DNA of 64,000 bases. Source: Eubacterium sp. 1001713B170207_170306_E7 (GTDB lineage: Bacteria; Bacillota; Clostridia; Eubacteriales; Eubacteriaceae). The translations under genes and the position numbers were made by a program. Position 1 is the stretch's first letter. Each line of letters starts with the position of its first letter. The DNA lies in NCBI RefSeq assembly GCF_015547515.1, contig NZ_JADMVE010000002.1:1-64000 (forward strand). The letters are read 5' to 3'. Positions 52,401 to 58,844 of this stretch are shown here, piece after piece. Below the pieces are notes generated by a model that made no database searches, was not told where the DNA came from, and saw only the letters and a list, made by a program, of their open reading frames with translations.

Positions 52401-52930
52401 CTTTTATGGTGGAGTGTGGTATAGTTTCCAGATACCATGGCGTCGCCATCGGCGCTGGTGAAATCAATGATACCAATACCGTCAATGGTGAGACCGGGCC
52501 CCTCCACCACCAGCGGGGTGCCGAAGCCGCCGATCACAGTGACACCAGCAGCGGTCAGGGTCAGGCTTTTTTGGGCAGTGATGCCGCCAGCCGTGACAAA
52601 GCCGTCTTCCAGTGTCAGCGTTGTGTCGCTCTCCAGAACCAGAGCACAGGTCCATTCGCCGCTCAGCTTCAGGCTTGTCAAAGTTTCCGGGACGATGATG
52701 CTCTTCGGACGCCCGTTTGGGCTTCCAATCTGGAGCTCAATGGTGTCGCCGTTGCCGAAGCACTCCTTTTTCAAGGCATCCCAGCTTTTGATGGTGTGTA
52801 CAGTGTTGCCGGGACCGCCGGTTTTTAGTGTCAGCGGCTCCAATGCTCCGGCGGCGAAAACCGATCCGCCGATGCCCAGAAGGCAGAGCAGAAAGATAAG
52901 GAGCAGCGCTGTTTTTTTAAAAACTTTCAT
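49463..52930 (-). CDS. Large secreted beta-helix protein with three-fold internal duplication (surface locus 2)
   Basis: The 1155-residue protein has a signal peptide (1-27) and is made of three similar units of about 300-390 residues (about 45-350, 355-735, 738-1135). Each starts with a short helix (KSWDALKKE, QLRLNAMQN, TSWQQMDSL), continues as parallel beta-helix-like strands rich in G, T and S, and ends in a small domain with Y-[FL]-P-x-G-x-[WY]. The last unit has repeated A-A-I-G-G-G motifs. No C-terminal anchor is present, so it is either released or held by partners. GGAGG precedes the ATG at 52930. Ligand and role are unknown. Confidence 0.82.
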   Translation of the reverse strand: MKVFKKTALLLIFLLCLLGIGGSVFAAGALEPLTLKTGGPGNTVHTIKSWDALKKECFGNGDTIELQIGSPNGRPKSIIVPETLTSLKLSGEWTCALVLESDTTLTLEDGFVTAGGITAQKSLTLTAAGVTVIGGFGTPLVVEGPGLTIDGIGIIDFTSADGDAMVSGNYTTLHHKSAVVTSENPYIPLFCASGDLTFINDGGTLAYGGIYAYGALKTTVNSGILDFSQSETNLESAVNQSELTVNNSYIHGSNSGGYGLCVDSITINGGNIDATLKCPPPDGLIYYRFMTLPIDGIYPALVPADIYSDQGEHRPALLDANGCITSYFPEGVWHVSIGGRDAGSFTINLEHPPSLHAVQLRLNAMQNGDTLDLRKLEENDEVAVLQLPEGLTDFTLLGTPDNPVSLGFEATPGAAVTITLQDVTLSENSGALFQNVGDATFILEGTSILRRPLLSTVGGHVRMTGSGTLQQPASSKNQAIVTAGGDTCLDIEAGTYTLEQRLMTGSSDVSLGYEQKGGDLWHKGDTFIQSSGTSEGDLTVTITGGTLSSNGSGKAFTSSGTVIYKQSAGRVQGSGLLDGDIIQFAVIDGELSLSADNAINGHTVNAYIGGGVVTIDGRDAFAISSDTGGAYIQRGGTLITQSTHSDQTLNLESHSIQGGSIFATFKEPIEEGKEVLYEVHNPDGTLAASTDVIVRGPISFEARTSAAGLLHMYLPSGSYQVLQGDTLLGTFNADTNTIVITSWQQMDSLLSNTDGQGLRDDDIIDISAMSGDTSGVYNIALPAWISRAHFVGNPGQFINARFSLASGRSTPVSLTIENLYLRPEEGHVIDIAQPAPIGSTLILAGDNSLQASKDVTAAGIHVDDVTWQQSDEWFESHPDNGERVLKALTIDAQTDDFGTMPTLQVNCSSSLGAAIGGGMYECAGDITIKNGNIQAIAGEGAAIGGGSKYGAGGQIAIQGGCITAESTNGVPIGGGSNSDGGNIQIDGATVSCISQNTESDGTLVGSLGYARGFSTFGPYADKDNIISEATVSVKSCNLRSYNHETTEEASIAAAGKDLANGKIKITFTDSNNMPLSDYGLIIRNVDTGEETARIRTWRADGNGSAGLVYTYLPDGNYRFESASEPGRIATSIRYPDGVLSAGGYVPTEGIVLKFD

Positions 52931-52946
52931 GTTAAAAACCTCCGTT

Positions 52947-54437
52947 TTATTCCTGGACGAAGACGTAGACAAACACTTCCCGGGCCCAACTGCTGTTAAA
53001 TCCGGGATCCAGGATGGATTTTCTGTTCTTGGCGTCTTGATAGGTCAGTTTTTGATCGTCACTGCGGCTGGTCGTTTTTGTATAATACTGGCCGTCATCA
53101 TCAAATTTCCAGATGGCAATGGGTGCATCCAGACAGGCGTGCATCGGCCCCTTTGCCTTGCCGTCTTTACCCACTTCCTGGGCGTTGGGGTTCAAAATAG
53201 GGTTTTGGGTAAACAGAAAATCGTAAATTGTCGCGTCCGAGGTTGTGACGGTCATGGCGTGATCCGAATAGTACCGGAGAAGATGGTAGACCTCTCCGCT
53301 GCTCTTGGCGATGTGGTAGGTACGCGTGCCGTCAGAAACCGTTTCGCTGGCCAGGTAGTCGTCCGTGGGCCCGTAAGGGGTCTGCGTCAGATTGAAAACA
53401 GTGCTCCATTTTGGTGTCGCGGTATTGCCGCTGACCGTAATCATGTAGTACTTTTCATCTACAGTGGAGCGCAGACGCACCACATTCGCGTATTCAAAAA
53501 CCCCGTTTTGGATAAATTTGCCAGAGCTGCCGTAGTAACGCATGTACGATTCGTTTCCCAGTCTGTCAGGCTTGTCGTCGTCGTTGATGTCGAGCTGGCG
53601 GTAGACGGCGTCCAGACCGGTCTCCAGCTTTTCGGTCAGGTCGTTCTGGTTGATGGTAATATACGGGCTCCTGGGGTTGTAGGGGCCGGAATAGTAGTGG
53701 TAGTATTCCAGAAGGACATAGCTGGCCGAGAGCAGGATGTCCGAAAAATTCTGATAGCCGGAAAGCAGGTTATCGTAAATCTGAAAATAGAAGGGCTTGC
53801 CAACCTTCAGGTAATCCAGGTAAGCCTCGGCGATGGATTTGCCGGAGGTATCCGGCTCGGTCAGCAGGTTCAGGGCTGTGTTAAACTGCCCTTCAAGATT
53901 ATCCGTCTCAACGCGTTTTATAAAGCTGGCGACCCGCTGCGCCCGTTCGGTCTGACTGATACTGTCATCGCCGATTTTATTCAGGTCCTGGCACAGGCCA
54001 GCAGCGTTGGCGCCCAGGGCATTGATTGTCTGCAGGCGCGTGGTGAGCGTGTTTTGGGCAATGCTCTGGTCGATGGCCTGGCTCATGGTCTCAATCTGCT
54101 GGCAGACCCCGTCGATCTGGTTTTCGATGTCGCCGAGAGTCTGCTGAACTGCCTTGATATTCTCGTCCAGCCCGTCGATCTTGTCCTCCATCACATCCAG
54201 CTGCTCACCGGTGGCCGCCATCCAGGTTTCACAGTCCTTTTTCCAACGCTTGTTGGACAAGGATTTATAAACCTTTCCTCCGACGCTGGTCAGCCCCTTG
54301 ATGGCCTTTGTGGCCATGCCGCCCCGCAGAGAGGTGCCGGACTGGGCTGTGGCAACAGGCATCGGCGCAAGAACGGACATTAAAAACAAGACCGCCGCCA
54401 TACCCAGAGCAATAAAAGGTTTTTTCCCTGCTTTCAT
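52947..54437 (-). CDS. Secreted helical protein of about 500 residues (surface locus 2)
   Basis: The 496-residue protein has a signal peptide (cleavage near ATA), a long coiled-coil (about 70-125: QLDVMEDKIDGLDENIKAVQ and DIENQIDGVCQQIETMSQ), a helical middle part (FYFQIYDNLLSGYQNFSDIL) and a mixed C-terminal half with DINDDDKPDR, a possible calcium loop. It has no anchor and no recognised family. It leads the operon, 16 bases before the beta-helix gene. Its overall plan resembles 21612-23135. Long-helix proteins of this kind include pore-forming toxins and adhesins, but nothing here proves such a role. Confidence 0.75.
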   Translation of the reverse strand: MKAGKKPFIALGMAAVLFLMSVLAPMPVATAQSGTSLRGGMATKAIKGLTSVGGKVYKSLSNKRWKKDCETWMAATGEQLDVMEDKIDGLDENIKAVQQTLGDIENQIDGVCQQIETMSQAIDQSIAQNTLTTRLQTINALGANAAGLCQDLNKIGDDSISQTERAQRVASFIKRVETDNLEGQFNTALNLLTEPDTSGKSIAEAYLDYLKVGKPFYFQIYDNLLSGYQNFSDILLSASYVLLEYYHYYSGPYNPRSPYITINQNDLTEKLETGLDAVYRQLDINDDDKPDRLGNESYMRYYGSSGKFIQNGVFEYANVVRLRSTVDEKYYMITVSGNTATPKWSTVFNLTQTPYGPTDDYLASETVSDGTRTYHIAKSSGEVYHLLRYYSDHAMTVTTSDATIYDFLFTQNPILNPNAQEVGKDGKAKGPMHACLDAPIAIWKFDDDGQYYTKTTSRSDDQKLTYQDAKNRKSILDPGFNSSWAREVFVYVFVQE

Positions 54438-54469
54438 GATTCTTTCTCCTTTTTATGAGTGTTTTTCTC

Positions 54470-54501
54470 ATTATATCACCCTTTTAAACCGGAAATTTCC
54501 G
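54470..54501 (-). promoter_or_regulatory. Promoter of surface locus 2 with palindrome at -35
   Basis: On the minus strand the -10 box is TATAAT (54470-54475). The -35 position is occupied by the perfect palindrome CGGAAATTTCCG (54490-54501) instead of TTGACA, as in promoters that need an activator or carry an operator. Confidence 0.5.
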
Positions 54502-54679
54502 TGCCGCACAAATGACTTGTTTGACCGCGCGAATAAATTCTTGCACCGCCAGGATTTCCTTTTTTGTAACTTAAGTGTATTATTTTTGTATCAAAATGGC
54601 CTTTTTCTGGACAATTCCCTGGAAGAACTGTATAATTAATAAGTTAATCGAAGAAGAGAACAAATTGATCGAGGTACCC

Positions 54680-56161
54680 ATGAAACTAAATCGTATTTTG
54701 GAAGATCCGGAGATTGTAGAAGTACGGAACAACAATCCCGAGAGTGAGATCGAACATATTGCCTATAATTCCCAGAAGGTGGTTCCAAACAGCCTGTTTG
54801 TTGCCATCAAAGGGCTGAAAACCGACGGACATCAGTATATCGGAGACGCCATCAGCCGCGGGGCCAGCCTGGTTATCTACGAGCACGACCTGGACGAATA
54901 TCAGGACGGCGTCATGTATGTCAAGGTCCGGAACGCCCGCCATATGCTGGGCACCATGTCCAGCCGTTTTTACGGCCATCCGTCTGAAGGGCTCTCCATT
55001 ACCGGCGTGACCGGCACTAATGGAAAGACCACCATCACACATATGCTCAAAAGCATTTTTCAGAAGGATGGGCGAAAATGCGGCCTGATCGGCACCATCA
55101 ATAACCAGATCGGGGACGAAATCATCGACAATGCCGGCCGTACTACACCAGATTCGCTGGAGGTACAGGAGATCATTTCAGAGATGGTCGAAGCCGGATG
55201 TCAGAACCTGGTGATGGAGGTCTCATCCCATGCGCTGGATCTCGACCGTGTCAACGGCGTGGCCTTTGACTACGGCATTTTCTCCAATCTGACCCAGGAC
55301 CACCTGGATTACCACAAGACCTTTGAAAATTATTTTGAAGCCAAGGCCAAGCTGTTTACCTATACCTCTAAGGCCAACATCATCAACTGCGATGATGAAT
55401 GGGGCAAAAAGCTGTATGACCGCTGCGCCCAGAAAAAAGGTGTGGCGGTATATTCCTACGGGCTGAATCCGGAATGTGATTTTTACGCCAGAGATATGAA
55501 ATACAGTATTGACGGCACCCATTATACACTGGTGACTAAGGACGGCGAGGAAGAAATTTACCTTTCCATGCCTGGCGAGGTCATGGTCTACAACAGTATG
55601 GCGGCCATTATCAACGCCCTGCTGGAGGGCATTTCCATTGAGGTCATCAAAGAAGCTCTGGCCTCCATGTCTGGGGTAGAGGGCCGGATGGAACGTCTGG
55701 ATCTCGGCACTGATTTTGACATCATCATCGATTATGCCCACTCGCCCGATTCTCTGGAACGCTTGTTAAAATCGGTCAAGGCCATGTACGACGGCAAGGT
55801 TTATCTGGTCTTTGGCTGCAATGGGGACCGCGATAAGGAAAAACGGCCGATCATGGGCCGGATCGCCGGCGCTTTTGCCGACCATATTATTGTGACCTCG
55901 GACAATCCGGCCAGCGAGGACCCGCAGTCCATCATTGACACTGTGGCCGCAGCAGTAGCCGAAAAAACCGACGCCTATGAAACTGTACTGCGCCGCTGGG
56001 ACGCAATCTACTACGCCGCCACCCTTCCAAAGGCAGGCGACGTGCTGGTTCTGGCCGGTAAAGGCCATGAAAAACAGGAAACCATGAAAGACGAAAACCT
56101 GTATTACAACGAATGGGAAACCGCTGAGGAAGCTGTGAGACGGCTGAAAGCCGGTAAATAA
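54680..56161 (+). CDS. murE: MurE, UDP-MurNAc-tripeptide synthetase
   Basis: The 493-residue protein has the Mur ligase ATP motif TGTNGKTTI (about 111-119), the central domain with TTPDSLEVQ and NLTQDHLDYH, and the C-terminal domain with HSPDSLERLL. It adds the third amino acid to the wall precursor in the cytoplasm. The specificity motif is DNPA (408-411); the diaminopimelate-adding enzymes have DNPR, so the product should carry another residue, such as lysine, ornithine or serine. The ATG at 54680 follows GAGGT; an upstream in-frame extension lacks a start signal. Confidence 0.95.
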   Translation: MKLNRILEDPEIVEVRNNNPESEIEHIAYNSQKVVPNSLFVAIKGLKTDGHQYIGDAISRGASLVIYEHDLDEYQDGVMYVKVRNARHMLGTMSSRFYGHPSEGLSITGVTGTNGKTTITHMLKSIFQKDGRKCGLIGTINNQIGDEIIDNAGRTTPDSLEVQEIISEMVEAGCQNLVMEVSSHALDLDRVNGVAFDYGIFSNLTQDHLDYHKTFENYFEAKAKLFTYTSKANIINCDDEWGKKLYDRCAQKKGVAVYSYGLNPECDFYARDMKYSIDGTHYTLVTKDGEEEIYLSMPGEVMVYNSMAAIINALLEGISIEVIKEALASMSGVEGRMERLDLGTDFDIIIDYAHSPDSLERLLKSVKAMYDGKVYLVFGCNGDRDKEKRPIMGRIAGAFADHIIVTSDNPASEDPQSIIDTVAAAVAEKTDAYETVLRRWDAIYYAATLPKAGDVLVLAGKGHEKQETMKDENLYYNEWETAEEAVRRLKAGK

Positions 56162-56172
56162 AGAAAAAATGA

Positions 56173-56203
56173 AGCGCCGGAGCAGATGTTCCGGCGCTTT
56201 TTT
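56173..56203 (+). terminator. Intrinsic terminator after murE
   Basis: AGCGCCGGA / TCCGGCGCT stem with an eight-base loop and six T. Confidence 0.92.
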
Positions 56204-56247
56204 ATAGAAGTTTAGTTAACGGGATGCAAAAATAAGGAGGCCCAGGG

Positions 56248-57051
56248 ATGAAAGCGTATGTAACCAAACTGATCGAGGATTATGTAAACGCGTATGAAAA
56301 GACAAGTGAGACAAAGTGGGGAACGCCGCTGGTGGGTTTTGCCGACGCAGCGCACCCAAGGCTTTCAGAGTTCAGGGAGGTGGCGGACAAAAATCATGTG
56401 ATGCCGCGGGAGGTACTGGAGGACGCCACCGTGGTGGTCTGTTATTTTCTGCCCTTCACTCCTGAGACGGCCCGGTCCAACATCACAGGACGGCTGTCAT
56501 CATCGGACTGGGCACGAGCCTACGAAGATACCAACGCGTTATTTAATGAGCTGAACGCTCACATCATCGAGCAACTGGAGGCTAGGGGCTGCCGCGCAGC
56601 GGTTTCGCCGGAGGCCACCACCTTTGACCGGGAAATTCTCATGAGCCGGTGGTCGCAGCGTCATATGGCCTGGCTCGCCGGACTGGGGACCTTTGGACTC
56701 AACAATATGCTCATCACCGACAAGGGCTGCTGCGGCCGTTTCAGCAGCGTGGTCACGAATCTGGAGGTGGAACCAGGCGCGCCGCTTACGGCTGAGAACT
56801 GTCTGTACAAGTGGGAAGGCAAATGCGGGGTGTGCGTGAAGCATTGTTTTTCAGGCGCTCTGAGCACAGATGGCTATGACCGGAAAATATGCTTTGGCGT
56901 CTGCTCTGAAAACGCCGCCGTTTACCGGGGGTTCGGCAACTCCTACGCCGCCGGCGCAGGTGAAGCTGTCCTGGACACTGGCAGCGAGGTCTGCGGCAAA
57001 TGCCTAGTCGGTGTACCCTGTGCCTTCGCAAAGCCGGTTCGGGAATCATAA
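56248..57051 (+). CDS. QueG-like iron-sulfur protein (epoxyqueuosine reductase homologue)
   Basis: The 267-residue protein resembles the N-terminal and ferredoxin parts of QueG: WAGLGTFG-like text is present as LAGLGTFGLNNMLIT near residue 147, followed by cysteine groups CGVCVKHC, CFGVC and CGKCLVGVPC that can hold two [4Fe-4S] clusters. QueG reduces epoxyqueuosine in tRNA using cobalamin. This protein is shorter than QueG (about 380), so it may be a related reductase or electron carrier rather than QueG itself. AAGGAGG lies before the start. Confidence 0.75.
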   Translation: MKAYVTKLIEDYVNAYEKTSETKWGTPLVGFADAAHPRLSEFREVADKNHVMPREVLEDATVVVCYFLPFTPETARSNITGRLSSSDWARAYEDTNALFNELNAHIIEQLEARGCRAAVSPEATTFDREILMSRWSQRHMAWLAGLGTFGLNNMLITDKGCCGRFSSVVTNLEVEPGAPLTAENCLYKWEGKCGVCVKHCFSGALSTDGYDRKICFGVCSENAAVYRGFGNSYAAGAGEAVLDTGSEVCGKCLVGVPCAFAKPVRES

Positions 57052-57084
57052 AAGGTGGGGTGCATCGTGCACCCCACCTTTTTT
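57050..57084. terminator. Bidirectional terminator between QueG-like and GGDEF genes
   Basis: A perfect stem AAAAGGTGGGGTGCA / TGCACCCCACCTTTT with loop TCG, between convergent genes. Confidence 0.92.
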
Positions 57085-58732
57085 AACGGCCGGATAAATG
57101 GCATTCTTCTTTGCAAAGGTACATGGCCTGGTCGGCCTGGCGGATCAGCTGGTCGAGGGCGCCGGCAGTGTGGACAGGGCCGCAGCTGTAGCCGCGGGCG
57201 ATGTCGAGCCTGGGCTCATGGCCTTCATTGTACTCGAGAATGGAAGCGTCAAAGGCGTCGAGGCAGGCCTTGAGAACGCTGTGCTCCAGATTTTTGGCGA
57301 TAACACAAAACTCATCGCCGCCGATCCGGTAGCAGTTACCGGTTTCCTTAAAGCTCGACTGAATACAGGTGCCGCTGTCGATGATCAGAGTGTCACCCAT
57401 ACTGTGGCCAAGAGTATCATTGGTCAGCTTGAGGTTGTTCAAATCAAAGGAGACAATGGTCAGGCTTTCGATGGGCAGCGAGTGGCGCAGGTTTTCGAGA
57501 TCCCGCTCGTAGGCTGTCCGGTTGGCCAGCTTAGTGGTGGTGTCAGTGTAGGCCAGCTTTTTATAGACCTCGACATGAACCGCGTCCCGGAAAAGCCTCA
57601 GGCTGTCCCGGATGCTTGAAAGGCCGAGGACGGCGATAAACACCAGCAGTCCGATTTTAAAGAACAGGCTGTTGTCGTTGTCCACCGGATTGATGTAAAA
57701 GCGTACCAGATCGATGACGCCCGCGGCACACAACAGCAGAAAGGCGGCAAACAGCGTGCTGACGCGCCGCTCATGGCACTTGACCCAGCTGTGAATAAGG
57801 GTTCCGATAAACAGAAAAATCGCGCTGATGAGCAAGGTGTGCGTGATGACCAGCATATTCGGCAGATACAGGACATTGACCATGGAAACACAGATATTAG
57901 CCAGAAAATTTGCAAGCATCAGCAGGGTGATAACATCGTAGGCCTTGTGGTAGCGTTCGTGGCTTCCCAGCTTAATAAACTGGATGATGGGAATGACCAT
58001 CAGCGTGAAGCTATAGAAGGACAGGAGCACGCCAAAGGTGGTGTTAAACGGAAGAAACTGCAGAAAGTTGGAGTCTGTCAGAATCCACAGGGCCGACAGG
58101 ATCGAGAAGGTACCCAGATAGATGAAACGGTCACGCCCGGTTTTGGGGCCGGGCAGGAAACCGAAGGTAGCCAGCAGCAGAACACCAATGATCAGCAGGA
58201 AAAGTGATACAAACATGCTGCCAACATCCTGGTTCATCTGACTGAACAATACAGCAGTCCGGCTGCCAAAGCTGATACTGCCCAGATGCAGGTTGGCCGA
58301 ATCATAGAGCGACGCAACGGACAGGGTGACGGTTTCGCCGCCTGAATCCTCAGGGATCGAAACCACATGGTAAAGATTGCCAAAGGCGGTGTCTGCCGGC
58401 AGACTGTAGATTTCTGTACCATTGACGGATACAGTGAGGGACTGGTAGGCTGTCGGGATCCCCAAAACAGCGTCCGCCGGAAGACTCTCGGGAAGAACCG
58501 CGGTCAGACGGACAGAATCCGACGGAAACGTTGCCGGCAGAGCGGTTTCCGATTCTGTCAAGCCACTGTCCACTGCCCAGCTTTCCGTCAGCAGAGTAAC
58601 AGGCCCCGCGTCAAAACGATTGTTGGCATGGGGAAGCAGGTTTGACAGTAATACAAGGACAGCGCCGCCCAGAACCAGCATGATCAGGAACAGAGCAGGA
58701 ATAAGTTGAAAGGTTTTTTCCTTTATTGTCAC
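57083..58732 (-). CDS. Membrane-bound diguanylate cyclase (7TMR-DISM-like sensor, GGDEF)
   Basis: The 549-residue protein has one N-terminal membrane helix (about 10-32), an extracellular domain (about 35-170), seven membrane helices (about 175-375, 7TMR-DISM layout) and a C-terminal GGDEF domain with an intact R-I-G-G-D-E-F motif near residue 470. It should make cyclic di-GMP in response to an outside signal. No R-x-x-D inhibitory site is seen ahead of GGDEF. The GTG start at 58732 follows GAAGGAG by eight bases and is preferred over upstream ATG codons. Confidence 0.88.
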   Translation of the reverse strand: MTIKEKTFQLIPALFLIMLVLGGAVLVLLSNLLPHANNRFDAGPVTLLTESWAVDSGLTESETALPATFPSDSVRLTAVLPESLPADAVLGIPTAYQSLTVSVNGTEIYSLPADTAFGNLYHVVSIPEDSGGETVTLSVASLYDSANLHLGSISFGSRTAVLFSQMNQDVGSMFVSLFLLIIGVLLLATFGFLPGPKTGRDRFIYLGTFSILSALWILTDSNFLQFLPFNTTFGVLLSFYSFTLMVIPIIQFIKLGSHERYHKAYDVITLLMLANFLANICVSMVNVLYLPNMLVITHTLLISAIFLFIGTLIHSWVKCHERRVSTLFAAFLLLCAAGVIDLVRFYINPVDNDNSLFFKIGLLVFIAVLGLSSIRDSLRLFRDAVHVEVYKKLAYTDTTTKLANRTAYERDLENLRHSLPIESLTIVSFDLNNLKLTNDTLGHSMGDTLIIDSGTCIQSSFKETGNCYRIGGDEFCVIAKNLEHSVLKACLDAFDASILEYNEGHEPRLDIARGYSCGPVHTAGALDQLIRQADQAMYLCKEECHLSGR

Positions 58733-58796
58733 AGATGCGTCTCCTTCGTCATAATTAGTGTATTTATATTGTAGCATATTTTTTGAAAAAGAAAAC

Positions 58797-58832
58797 AAAA
58801 AAAGGCGGGATGCGTTGTGCATCCCACCGGGA
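58797..58832 (-). terminator. Terminator of the P-type ATPase gene
   Basis: On the minus strand GGTGGGATGC / GCATCCCGCC stem with a five-base loop and seven T. Confidence 0.88.
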
Positions 58833-58844
58833 GGCTATAGCCTG

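Noticed and set aside
52437-54383. Rightward open frame of 648 codons opposite the two secreted-protein genes of surface locus 2
   Set aside because: It crosses two well-supported minus-strand genes with good ribosome binding sites and signal peptides, and its translation has no domain or start signal. It is a by-product of GC-rich codon use.
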